NCBI RefSeq assembly: GCF_905404315.1
Contig: NC_066265.1
Span: forward strand, 30,342,501-30,406,500
DNA length: 64,000 bases
Direction of reading: 5' to 3'
Source of the DNA: Leptidea sinapis
Taxonomy: Eukaryota; Arthropoda; Insecta; Lepidoptera; Pieridae
The notes beneath the pieces are model-generated. The model was not told the origin of the DNA. It did not search any database and worked only from the letters and a program-made list of their open reading frames with translations. Positions 1-11,303 of the stretch are shown here, piece by piece. The first letter of the stretch is position 1. Each line of letters starts with the position of its first letter. The translations under genes and the position numbers were made by a program.

Positions 1-342
1 GTCCAACGATTTAAAAAGGATCTTTTTACATGGCTTATAGATAAATGTTTTTATTCCATAAATGAAATGTTGACACATTAGGTTAAATTAAATTGACTTT
101 AAAATATATATTAATTCTAGTCTTTAAATAATGACATTTAAAAATAATAATTATAATTTAAATTAACCTAAGTGCTTAAAATATAGAGTTTGTTAATCAA
201 TTATAATAATAACTAGAATTTTGTTAATAATAATTTTGCATGCCAGAAATGGCCGATAACATTGATACATTAAAACTACTTACACCCATTGTTACATGTT
301 TTCTAGCAAAATAAAGAATTTATTTATTTATTTATATTTATT
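1..342 (+). mobile_element. 3' end of a non-LTR retrotransposon (LINE)
   Basis: Frame 1 reads open from base 1 to a TAG at 79-81. The peptide (VQRFKKDLFTWLIDKCFYSI...) matches the usual C-terminal end of LINE polymerases, as in the LINE at 57-60 kb (FKKSLKSYLIKKAYYSL). An AT-rich 3' UTR follows and ends in an AATAAAG signal and a TTTA-repeat tail near 342. The element is cut by the window edge. It lies where the last exon of gene 1 would be expected. Confidence 0.75.
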
Positions 343-1476
343 TAAACCAATTAATAATCTGTGTGCCAACTTTAAAATTATAAACTTTCTTTTGTTTTGA
401 TAGCGGCTAAAGCCAGGAATCTTAAAAAACTGCCTCAACACAAATAAGGAGGTTCATAAGTACTTAATAGACTATGCATGACTTTATTAAACAATAATAC
501 CCCAATTATCGACATAATTGGCGTAAGTATCATTGAAGCTTAATTTATTGAAAAGTGGACGCACATTCTAAGTGTGCGCTACGAAAATATGTAAAAAAAT
601 AACTTAAAAGGGAAGTCCTTCAACGTCAATTACGATATAATAATATGCTAAATAAATAAATTCTGAATAATTACAGCTATTACCCATACAATTGGAGTAA
701 TTATTAAATGCGAAGGCGTTCATGGCCTCAGTCAATCATAAACAAAAGACCGTTAAAGTGCGATTCTGACAGATGACACATTAACGATTTTTATGAAGTA
801 CTTGGTATTGAATTCTCGTTCTGAGTAGGTATGTATTTAAATTAGGTAGGTACTTAATTTATAAACAAATATCCCTGTTATAAAATTAAGTATGGATATA
901 TCATCACACGATGCATTTATTCCTTTTCTTGCGTAGGTACGTACACTTTGTCACTTTGCTTATTGTGGAAATTTTTTCATCAGTGAAAGCGATGTTCTGA
1001 AAATGACCGATGGCATTATACTCACTTGGGCAACGCAATCACTGCAATTCTGTTTATTTACCACCATACCTAATAATTGTAATTTAATATTAACGGGAAA
1101 AAAAGTTGAATTGGCCAAAAGTGATCGATGTTTCTAGCACAATAAACGCGCTCCAAATTTAAATAACAAGATAGCTTGATGCGGACGTTGTGATGAGTTT
1201 TTATACAAAATAATTATTTTGTCTTTTTAATTAACACTTTCTACTTCATCCACAATTTTTTTTTAATTAAAAATATACTACAATCACTAAACTAGAAAGA
1301 ACCTAGATGAATATAAAAGACTACAGCCCTATCGCTGTTTATGTACCACGCGGCCACACGCCGCATTATCTCCAAGGACAGGGCCAAGTTAGAATACTGT
1401 ATGATAACATTACCGTGGTCTTAGTAATGATTTTTATTAGTAAGGAGCACTAAAAAGTGATTAAAATAATAATTAC
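343..1476. other. AT-rich stretch 3' of gene 1 exon 7; no gene recognised
   Basis: I searched the minus strand for the expected last sulfotransferase exon (an acceptor followed by a G-x-W-x3-F motif) and found none. No long open frame and no clear repeat was seen. The missing exon is probably left of the window or has been lost. Confidence 0.5.
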
Positions 1477-4400
1477 CCTTTCGAATAAATGGATTTTCAT
1501 TATTCACGTAGCCCAATTTATGATATGTAGAGCTACGATTGACAGACTCGTTGTTTTTAAAATTATCGAAGCTGAGATGGCCACAGAGCTCATCTATCTG
1601 GTCGTTTGTGTACTCTTTGTTGAAGAATGTTGCCATGCGTTTCAAAGTTGATGGAAAGTCCTAGAAAATATTAGAAACTATATTGTATTGTATCTTGAAT
1701 TTTAGAATTATTGCATTCATATTCTGTGTTTAGAAAAATAGAAAATAGTAAGTATTGTGATCGATTATAAAAATATTTTTTATTTTCAAAAAACAGTAGT
1801 TACTAGTAATTTGTGCACGATATTTTTGAAATTAAAAACACTTATATATCAAGTAATTATTTTCTTTTCAAAATATTTACGCTACTTTATTCTTTTTAAG
1901 CTTAAATATTTAAATAAAATCTTTGCTTCTGTATTATTACGTGGCTTTGGTTTTGTTATTAATAAAATTTTAACTCATTCAACCTAGTTACTTACTCGCG
2001 TCAGTTCGTTGTAGCTTAAAAACAGAAGGTTTGGGTTATTTCTTTTTTCCCAGCCCTCTCGTATATGTGATTGAACTGGGCACATTACACCTGGAAATTT
2101 TAATGTAATATTTAACATTTAATATTTATATTAATAGTTAGTTATGTGATTTATATTTATGGTATATTTGACCTTAATCATGAGTGATATACGTTTAACC
2201 TATCAAAATAACAGCAATCTTAGGTAGCAATACAACAGGCTAAATTGTTTTATATTTTGCACGTAATTTATAACTAAACCAAAATCTTACATCGTCCAGC
2301 AATGAAATTATTCCAAAACTCTTTAAAGCTTGTTCCTTGTTTTAAATATTTCAATTCCATTAGATGGTATAGAGAAACTGCTGCATCTCGTGGGTCGCGG
2401 GCAATGTACACCACCTAATAATTATTAGTAAAAGTACATGTGAGCATTTCTCAAAAAAATTGCACAGAAATTATGTTAGAATGAAAATGACCTGAGACCT
2501 GAACAAGAGATACCAAGATTTACGATCTATGCGTCACTCGAACGTTTGGCTCAGTTTGCAAGAGCGCTCGGACGGAACCCGAGAGGCGATCGCGAGATCG
2601 CGAGATCGAGTACCGCAAATTTAATTTGTAGAATGAAAATATTTAAATATAATAATAATAATAAGTTTTTATTAAAGGCAAAATTACCCAGTATACATAT
2701 TATGAAACAAATAAGATGTAATATTCTAATACATTATATAAAGATAAAAGGTAAAATATACACAAAAACTTATAATCTATTTGGAAATGTTAATAAAGCT
2801 CTTCCCAGGCGTCTTGGTCATGGCACCGTCATTTATACAAATATACCACACTTCTCTATTTTAGGCTATGGGTCTTTGCCCATTAGACTTCTGTCTTTAG
2901 ATTTTGAATATACCAAACAATATATAATAGTACTAGCTGACCCGACAGACGTTGTTCTGTATATCTATACTAATATTATAAAGCTGCAGTGTTTGTTTGT
3001 TTGTTTGAACGCGCTAATCTCTGGTACTACTGGTCCGATTTGAATGATTCTTTCAGTGTTGGGTAGTTCATTTATCGAGGAAGGCTATAGGTTTTTGTTT
3101 TTTGTTTTTTTTCAAAATTAGGGATCCGTAATAAAATTGCTATTTTGTAAGACAAGGTGTAAAATCGAGAACCTATTTTTGCGTGAGCTGCAAAAACTAT
3201 TGACAATAGAACAAAATGATGTACAGGCTATAATATAGGCAATATTTTATTACTTTTAAAACTATCGCGTGAATTATACTTTATATGGCAAAACAACGTT
3301 TGCCGGGTCAGCTAGTAATAAATAAAATAATGTTTTTATATGAATTTGTCAATAATATACCATAACATCAAAAATTACTTCGTAAAATATGCACCCTGCT
3401 GTCATAATGAAATTGTTTCATACTGCAATTCATTTTTATATGTATAGATATGAATATAGTAAGGTTCGCTTTGAGATTTAAAACGTTAATAAATGAAAAA
3501 TCTTAAAAGAAACATTCCCAAGGTGGAAAAGTGTATTTACTTCACTAGTTTACGTATGTTAAGTTCGAAACCAACCAAAAGAAGATTTATTGAATTAAAT
3601 AGGATATTGTACTTGTTTCAGAAAATCAGTTTATAATAACTATAAAATCTTAAATTAAAGGCGGAAACCTTTCTCTTACTTTACTATTCAGCCAAAACTT
3701 TAGTTTGGCCCTTAAATGAAATATTAAAACTTTGTTTATTTTTTATGGATGGACAAACGAGCGTTCGGGTCACCTGATGTTAAGCGATCACCGCGCCCAC
3801 AATCTCCTGCAACACCAGAGGAATAACAGAAGCGTTGGTACTTCGTACTACCACCGCTTACGCCTGAGTAAAGCCGATTTAAGTAGATAAAATTATTGAC
3901 GCTACTTTCTGCTCTATCAAAATTGTGTATACTTACACATAAAATGCAAATTCTAACTATAGAGGCATTTTAGATCTTATCACTATACGTTCGCTTATAT
4001 GGGAGAGCAGAAAAATTTAATACTAGTAATAAAATAGGATTTTATAACCCTTCAGTATTTCCTTTCTTCACTGTAGTTCAAATAATTATAATGGATATTG
4101 TATATATATTGTTGGCTGTGGCACAACACAGGCTATGTCTTATTTGGAGTTAGAAAATTTGTGTGAAGAATTATTACTTTTAAATCCATCTTTACAGTAG
4201 AAGTTGTGACGTCACAAATCTTGTATAATCCTTACCTTATTGTTATCCAGGAGTTTCGGCGGTAGAAGTGAGAGTGGCAAATGGCTTTTAATGAACCGAG
4301 GCGACGGGGCCGTACGTAGCTTGTGTACGTATGGTTCCAGCTTTTGTAGTACAGGAGAGTTATTATTTTTGAATGTTTCTCCCCCAAAAGCAACCAAGGA

Positions 4401-7400
4401 GAAACTGTAAAAAATAATATATTAATAACCAAGAGAACAATGGCAGCGATTCCTACAATGGTGCAGTTTGCACCTACGAGGCAAAATAAATAACTTTATT
4501 TCAGCAATTAAAATAATATTTTTTTTATGACAGTAAGGGACGAGACGAGTAGGACGTTAAGCTGATGGTAATTGATACGGCCTGCCCATTACAATGCAGT
4601 GCCGCTTGGGATTCTTGAAAAACCCAATAATTCTGAGAGGCACTTAAATTGTTATGTTATGTTAGGTCTCATTTGCCCAGTAATTTCACTAGGTACGGCG
4701 CCCTTATTACTGCTTCACGGCAGAAATAGGCGTTGTGGGTCGCATAATGTAGCCGGCATCCTGTGCAATGGAGCTGCCCACTGGTGTAAAAACATATATA
4801 CTTACTGCCTTACAAATAAAATTGGCATAAAGTTATAACCAAGCATAAACCAAGAATATGTAAAATGTTTACAAATAGACATTTTGCTTACGAATGGTTT
4901 GTTCGGGCGTATAACGTTTCCCGCGTTTATTTGCAAGTCAGCTTGTCATTCGGAAAACTTCAGAATGATTCATTGTATTGACAGTGTTGTCAACGATATT
5001 GTAAATATTTTGAATTTTCTTTGTTTATCGTCAGTTATAACTTTATACCAAGTTTATTTGTAAGGCCGTTAATGTATTATTAACCGTAATAAACATCCAA
5101 ATATTTTTGAACGGCCCAGTGATGGGATGATAATTGAGGCGTGACGTCACTCATGTTTCATATAACATGGCTTGTTGTAACCGTATTTTATACTTAAAAG
5201 TTAAATTTAAAAGTTTACTAAAATATATTTGTTAAATACGTTTTAACCATTTATGTAAATTAATTGTATCAATAACTTACTTAATAATTTATAAGCTATG
5301 TTTATGTAAAGCGAATTACCTGCAGTCAAACTGCGTAAGCAGTTTTGCGGGGCATGGTAAAAAATAAATTGTAACTTTCATGATTAAATATATTCCATAC
5401 ATACATACATACATACTTTTATTTTATTGAATTAAAACATAAAAAAATCTCTAATAAATTATTTAAACTTTCGCGAGACATTATTAACTTTATTAATTTA
5501 AATCGGCTTCACTCACGATTTATCGGTGTTGATACAGACTAAATTTGGTCCATTCGCAGTTCCTTCATCAGGGTGAGTGTAGTGGGTTCGCGGTGACGTC
5601 TCATACTCATGAGACGCTGACCAACGCTGATAAACCGTGAATGCCGACTTATATAAATAATGTTAATAACAAATGATTTATCTTTTTTTCTTTCTTTCTT
5701 GACCAGATCGTCGGTGCATCTTGCCTGCCAACACTCGTCTCCTGGTAATACTACCATTATGCTCATTATAACATTATAGCATAAACATGTGGTGGGATTT
5801 GATACGGCCGGATCATCGGATGGTCCAGTGATGTCGACGCACGCCGGACCAATTTTTTTTAATAATATTGACACACTTTTTACACAAATTATCTTGCCCC
5901 AAGTTAAGCATATATAGCCTGTGTTATGGGTTACAAGACAATTATATATTTAATACAATATACTTACTTAAACATACATAAATTCATATAAACATACATA
6001 AATACATTTAAACAAGCATGACTCAGAAACAAACATCCATATTCATCATGTAAATGCTTGCACCTACCGGGATTCGAACCCGGGACCTCTAGCTGAGTAG
6101 GTAGGATCGTTAACCACTCGGCTATACAGGTCGTGGGACCATTAAGATATAAATTGTAAACATCAATAACAGTCCGTTCACAAATTTTTTGCCTCTGACA
6201 TTTTACATGTGCATTTTAACTTCCGTGAAGTTTGCATTACTATCTTTTCATTACTTAAAGCTCTGATTAACTATTAAAAAGTATTCAAGGCAGCAGCAGC
6301 TCCAGGCACTTAATTTTATTAAATTAAAAATCACTTACTCCATGAGAGGAACACGCTCTCCAACAGGTATCGATTTTGCTTTTTTATAATCTAAATTATT
6401 GTTTAAAAGCCAAATTATTTCTTGGCATAATGTTGTCCCTGAAATTTAATAACGTGGTTTAAAGGGAGGAAGCACACAATATGTCAGTAAAACACACTAG
6501 CAAACAATACGACATATACAATAAGTTAAATTTGCATGCAATTTTCGTCTTAGCTGGAATTCTTGCATTCTAGTCACGCTGAACATGCTAAGTGAATAAA
6601 TCGAAAACATTCGAAGCAAATTAAATATATTGCTACTACCTACTACATAGAATGTGATGCAAAAGAAACTAGAAAAATAGAAGAGAAGAGAGGGAGAGAG
6701 TGAAGGTAGATTTGAGTGAAATATTGGATTACTGGAAAGGAAAACAACGGAGTAAGTACAATCTGCTTATAAAAATTCCACAAATTGACATATGTGGCTA
6801 CAGAAATTATATTATTCTTAATCTCTTATAGATGCACTTTAAATTCTTCTTGAATTATGCTGTAGGCAATGTCCCGGCTATATTTTATAACGAGAGCTAC
6901 TATAGGGTTCCACACTGTATAGGCTTCTCAGATATTCTCATCTCGTCGTGACATTTTTTTATATTTATCTGATTGTTTGTTACATGCTTATCTCAGAAAC
7001 GCTTTAAACGATTTGAATTTGGTTTTCACTGATGTATTGTGGAATGCTTAATGTTGATTCAAATTCCACTCTTTGTGCGAGGTACTTCTTGCCTCGCACA
7101 GCCTCTTTGTGGCTACAATCAATTACCGGCTGCAATCTCCCCGAAATATATATACGAAATATATATCCCCGATACGACTTAGGAAGCTTCAGGCTTAGAG
7201 CAAACTCCCAACATAAAGGCCGGTAACGCAACTCTTGATCCCTGTTGTTGCGGTTGTCCATGGGTTACCTTGCCTCTACCCATCACGTGAATTTCTTGCC
7301 CGTTTACCCTTATATATTTTTTAAAAAAAGGTATAATATTTTAACGGGTGTAGTAATTTTTAGAATCAGTTAAAAAAAAACGAATATGCCATTTTAGTGT

Positions 7401-9039
7401 TGATAAAAGGCTGCTCAGGACGGTGCCTCCTTAGAATTCGCTTAAGTGGTAATCTGACATTAAATATGATTATATTCTCAGTTTGCGAGGATTTGTTGTA
7501 TTATTTTAGCGATGTTTAATTATTTAAACGTATATATCTCGAACAGTGAACAAATATTTGTTTCTTTGAGTTATTTTTTACTGAATTAAGCAAAGTAAAT
7601 TAACAAAACCTTTGTTTTTTTACGTATATAAACCCCCATGAGGCTTCATTCCACCTTGATTTTCAGTAAGACAGTGTGTCTTAATCAAACCGACAAAAAC
7701 CGCAGGTGTATTATACTTTTAGTCAGAGCGGTCCAGGAATGACGTTTTTAACAAATAAAAGAATCTAACAGAACAATTACAAGTACATCCTAAAATCACC
7801 AATGCGCATAATCCTAAATTAACAATATATCTCATAAGTTTATTATAGTGTTAAAGGTCAGTACGGATGTAGAATTTCGAACGTTTTTCATCAAAAACGG
7901 CAAAAAACAGATTTAGGTTAGTATTTGAATAATTAAATTTGATGAAGATTAATTATTATGGAAGTTATGGTGTTCCAAAAAAGAACACCTTTAACAAGTA
8001 ATATAGGTTTTACAGAGATATAATAGTCATATAAATTAATCTGTGTCAGATGTGTAAAGATATTCGCACTATTTATAACCTAGGTCCTAAGGAATCATTG
8101 AGAGCAAAATTCAAAGAAATTAACATCTTGACTGTTGCTTCTCAATATATTCTTGATAATGTAATGTATATTCATAGGCACATAAGTGAAATTGCCAGAA
8201 ACTGTCATAACCATAATGTTAACACCAGGAACAGACATAAGCTTATAATGCCTACTACTCGACTAAGTCGAGTTAACAAGTCTTTTGTGGGGCGATGTAT
8301 ATGCTTTTACAACAGGATCCCAAAGAATGTTCAAAACAAAAGTATTACGTTATTCAAAAGAATTGTTAAGAAACGTTTGTGTGGTAAAGGTTATTATAAC
8401 ATAAATGACTTTCTTAATGATACCACAGATTGGGGATGGAGCGACCGCCCTCAGGCTATTAAATAATAAGTTTAATTGTACAATGTTACTTTGTAAATGT
8501 TACTTTAATTGTAAAACATATTTTTGATGAAAAAAAAAGCCCGCTGAGTTTGTTGCGCCCATTCTTCTCAGGCCTGAGGCATTCATTTTGGAATGGGTGG
8601 TAGTTTTTTGACATTCAATAAGTGATTTCACATCCTATTTTGAATAAAAATATTTGAATTTGAATTCGGCCGAGTTTCGCTGGTGGCTCACGGCTTACCT
8701 GATCTCGGAAAACCCACTAGGAAAATATCGTCGGGGCGTATCTCCATATTATAAAACTGCGGGCCCCATTCCTTGTACATTTCTGGGAAGATGTAGCGTT
8801 TAGGTCCCACATAAACGAGAGGCAGCGGTTCTAAACAGATCATGGAGGTATTATGAGGAATTAACACAATCTTTATAAAAGGATTTTGGAATTAAGTAAT
8901 TTAAATCAGAATTTAGCACACAAACCTACTAAAGAGCCAATAAAGAGATAAAGTGATACTTACTGATTGCTTTAAAAATTTCATTGCTGACTTGACTCTC
9001 CACGTCTGTGACATCATAAGGAAAGTTGGACGCCTCCAT
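1477..9039 (-). CDS. Cytosolic sulfotransferase gene 1 (7 exons found, last exon missing)
   Basis: Likely a PAPS-dependent sulfotransferase. Minus-strand exons: 9039-8964 (ATG at 9039), 8830-8699, 6438-6339, 4404-4236, 2414-2291, 2090-1996, 1660-1477. All have AG/GT borders and matching phases (1,1,2,0,1,0), giving 880 coding nt (about 293 aa). Family motifs: VGPKRY entry; cofactor loop PRSGTTL at the exon 2/3 junction; KSHLPLSLLPP with the catalytic His; VVYIARDPRDAAVS 3'-phosphate motif; exon 7 MATFFNKEYTNDQI...FIRK. Oddities: the loop has Leu where PRSGTTW is usual, and exon 6 reads FLSYNEL where relatives have FIFYEDV. The last exon (RKGxxGxW motif and stop) is not in the window, so about 36 residues are missing. 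It may be a diverged functional gene running past base 1, or a decaying copy. It is divergent to gene 2. Confidence 0.82.
2490..2625 (+). mobile_element. tRNA-derived SINE (family B), truncated
   Basis: The stretch has a Pol III A-box-like TTGGCTCAGT and matches the copy at 23360-23520 over the shared lead-in (GACCTGA..., CAAGATTT, CACTCGAAC) and the tRNA-like body. The B-box half is degraded: repeated CGCGAGAT replaces GGGTTCGACTCC. It lies just 5' of gene 1 exon 5 on the opposite strand. Confidence 0.6.
2964..3315 (+). mobile_element. Short non-autonomous Helitron
   Basis: The 5' end is TC (TCTATACTAATATTATAAAG) after an A. The 3' end is CTAG followed by T, so the insertion sits between A and T. 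A GGCAAA/TTTGCC hairpin lies a few bases before the CTAG. These are the Helitron hallmarks, and the two ends resemble common lepidopteran Helitron ends. There is no Rep/helicase coding. Just upstream, 2935-2963 is a fragment of the same 3' end in the opposite direction. Confidence 0.75.
3735..3845 (-). mobile_element. 5'-truncated CR1-type LINE tail
   Basis: The block (GGACAAACGAGCG, TCACCGCGCCCACAATCTCC, CACCAGAGGAAT) matches the 3' end of the longer CR1-like copy at 14305-15115. It is reverse-oriented and about 110 bp long. It lies in gene 1 intron 4. Confidence 0.65.
4519..4788 (-). mobile_element. SINE-like repeat, family A (copy 1)
   Basis: Reverse copy of a roughly 300-bp repeat found about ten times in the window. 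Landmarks are the poly-A end next to TAAGGGACGAGACGAG, the TGCAGTGCCGCT block, the TTCACGGCAGAAATAGGCG block and GCCGGCATCCTGTGCA at the head. It is in gene 1 intron 3, 115 bp 5' of exon 4. Confidence 0.7.
5397..5416. repeat. Microsatellite (ATAC)n
   Basis: About five perfect tandem ATAC units inside gene 1 intron 3. Confidence 0.8.
5690..5765 (-). mobile_element. RTE-type LINE tail fragment
   Basis: The reverse strand carries a remnant of the PPTRWTDDL-type C-terminal block seen more fully at 36185-36437. The plus strand shows GACCAGATCGTCGGTGCATC. It is short and degenerate. Confidence 0.45.
5862..6140 (-). mobile_element. tRNA-derived SINE (family C)
   Basis: On the minus strand the head is tRNA-like: A-box TAGCCGAGTGGTTAAC and B-box GGGTTCGAATCCC, followed by a body ending near AATATTGACACAC. 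A second copy lies at 15535-15680. The acceptor-stem ends do not pair well, so this is a SINE or pseudo-tRNA and not a working tRNA gene. It is in gene 1 intron 3. Confidence 0.7.
8050..8668 (+). mobile_element. 5'-truncated LINE with open C-terminal polymerase fragment
   Basis: An open frame from 8050 to 8466 encodes 138 residues matching the end of a CR1/Jockey-type polymerase: IRTIYNLGPKESLRAKFKEI, SFVGRCICFYNRIPKNVQNK, KRLCGKGYYNINDFLND. The 3' UTR has TTGCGCCCATTCTTCTCAGG and ends in AATAAAAATATTTGAATTTG. A second copy of this family is at 37140-38022 and a reversed one at 61195-61690. It is in gene 1 intron 2, ending about 30 bp from exon 2. The ATG is internal to the old polymerase and not a real gene start. 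Confidence 0.8.
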
Positions 9040-9539
9040 GTCACTTGAAACAATAAAATAAACTTACTAGACAAGACGATTATTTAAATACCGCCTTACA
9101 AATACAAGTTAATTTGTTATCTATTCTTATTATAATTAACAATTCTTTTGCATTTAAAATGGATATTAACTTTAATGCTTGTTATTCAAATTTTACAGCC
9201 CATAATTAAGATATAATTACATTACTGTAAAAGAATGAACCTAAAAGAGCGCTAAAATGTGGCACTCTTGAAATTTTGTCTCGCACGAATGATGAATTCA
9301 GTTTGTTCGAAACTAACGCGACTTTGTCTTACAGATGATCGCGGAAATAGAAATTGCTCGAGATTTCGAGACCCAGTATTCCGATTAGGCAAGCACTAAG
9401 GCAAGTGTTGTCGAATACGGGTGGTACATTGAATTGAAAACATTAGGAACTGGCAAAATATATAACTTTTTAAAATCTTGAATTCCCTAGATGAGTAATT
9501 GCCATAAGAAGCAATTCACCTCAGTCTTCTAAGGACATA

Positions 9540-10220
9540 CATCTTAAGCATACCATATCAATTTTACTAGAGAAATAAGGCCCTTATTTAAGATAATACC
9601 TAAAAATATTTTACTGTCAACTTTGTCAATATTTATTCCATTACAATTAATATTTAGATCGGTTTGTCTACGTCCTTTTACACAAAATTGAATATACTTC
9701 GTTTTCAATACATTCAAATAAATCATACCTATCAAGCCAATCAATAATTTTTTTCAAAGTAATTTTTAAAATTAAAAAATTAAATTTCAATTATTGTCCA
9801 ATTCATGTTCATTTAAATAATCAGTATTAGAGGGTATGAGAATCAACATATAGTTAGCAAACATAACAAACGGTGTTGAGATATATTTTGAAAGTCATTA
9901 ACATAAATAATAAATAACAAAGGACCCAAAATAGTTCCATGAGAAACTCCACTCTTACAGTTGGAAAAGAATGTCTGATGAGTTAATTAGTGACATTGCT
10001 TGAGGCCAATTAAATATGATTTAAATAAAGATAAAACAAACCCACTAATGCCTCTTTAGATTTTTCCTTACAAAGAATCGCTGTTTACGATATCGTTAGC
10101 TTCCTACATGTCAAGATATAAACAGTTGCTTGTTTTTTGCAATCAAGATACTCATTAGTGTATTGATAAATAGAGATTTAGTGGTTTTTGGCCTAAATTT
10201 TATCCCATTCCGTGAATATC
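9540..10220 (-). pseudogene. Degenerate LINE reverse transcriptase
   Basis: Minus strand. At 9744-9544 an open piece reads LNVLKTKYIQFCVKGRRQTD...KIFLGIILNKG, the thumb and post-catalytic region of LINE reverse transcriptases (NxxKTKYxxF...FLGI). Further 5' on that strand are broken remains of the GVPQGS...GPLLF region near 9920-9960. Frames are broken throughout. It lies upstream of the gene 1 start. Confidence 0.55.
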
Positions 10221-10849
10221 TATCTATATATAGAGGACTTGATAGAAGAGAAAAGTTTCATCTGGCACCGGTAGAGATTCTCTGAGAGTGACCTGCATGG
10301 CCAATGTGAGGCATATACATCTCCAGTACGGTCATTGGCATAACAATGCATGTTTTATACAGCTTTCAAATTTATGTATAGAAGAAACAGGAGTTATATT
10401 ATATAACGTTATATTATATAACCTTATATCATATATACCTTGGTGAATAACAGCGTTCACGAGCATTTCTGGTTTTATTTTATTTGTTTATTTTTTATTA
10501 GGCACTTCAACAGAATTTATAATAATACTTTTACAAATATAAACTTAACAATATTTACAATTCTAATTCTGCTATAAAAGAAATGCACAGCATTGACTAA
10601 TAATAATTTAAAGTAGGTGTTTTAATTAAATTAATTACATATAAAAGTAAATGTGAAAATTAATTTAAGTTACTTGGTTAGTAATTTATAGAATGACTTA
10701 AAAATATGTTAGTATTTTATTCTTAAGTGACCCATGGGGGTCATTGTATATATCTACATTTGGGTGTTTTCTAACAAGCATGTTATATTGTTCGCCAGCT
10801 CTGATAAATGGCGAATTTAGTCCTAAATCTTATATCTTTAAACGAGCAA

Positions 10850-11186
10850 TTCTTGTATATTTATATATATATAATCAGAATCTCGGAAACGGCTCCAACG
10901 ATTTTCATAAAATTAAGTATGCAGGGGATTTCGGGGGTGATAAATCGATCTAGCTAGGTTTCAATTTAAAAAAAATGGTTTTATCCATGTTTGAATGAGA
11001 AACAGCTACAATAACATTAGAATACAAAGGTAAATTTCGCCAGTATATACAAGACTATTATAGCTCAGATTGGGTGATCCGGAAAGCAGAAGACCCCGGT
11101 TCGAATCCAGATGTCCTATTAGTTTTTTTTTGTTCAAGTTTTGTACATTCTTAAAAATCCGAGCAAGGCTCGGTCGTCCGGATATT
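10850..11186 (+). mobile_element. Dispersed non-autonomous repeat with an internal tRNA-like segment
   Basis: It starts with a block (TCTCGGAAACGGCTCCAACG ... ATCGATCTAGCTAGG) that I recall as a common lepidopteran repeat. It ends near the hairpin CCGAGCAAGGCTCGG at 11159-11173. A tRNA-like SINE head (GCTCAGATTGGG ... GGTTCGAATCC) sits inside at about 11057-11117. Family assignment is tentative. Confidence 0.45.
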
Positions 11187-11303
11187 TAGATTTTATAAGA
11201 GGTCTGCTAAATGTATTATGAATACTTTTACGCGGATACCTCGAAGGTACGGTGAAAGATATTTTATCGAGTAGCTCCGTATTATTGACATGATTGTTAA
11301 CTA

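Noticed and set aside
1661..2290. Apparent absence of exon 6 in gene 1
   Set aside because: On rereading, a diverged but correctly spliced 95-nt exon was found at 1996-2090 on minus (REGW...NNPNLLFLSYNEL).
2546..3043. 165-aa open frame on plus
   Set aside because: It runs from a SINE head through AT-rich DNA into a Helitron; no domain, and composition is that of random AT-rich sequence.
6050..6140. Possible tRNA gene on minus with good A and B boxes
   Set aside because: Acceptor stem does not pair well, the sequence is followed by a SINE body, and a second copy exists at 15535-15680.
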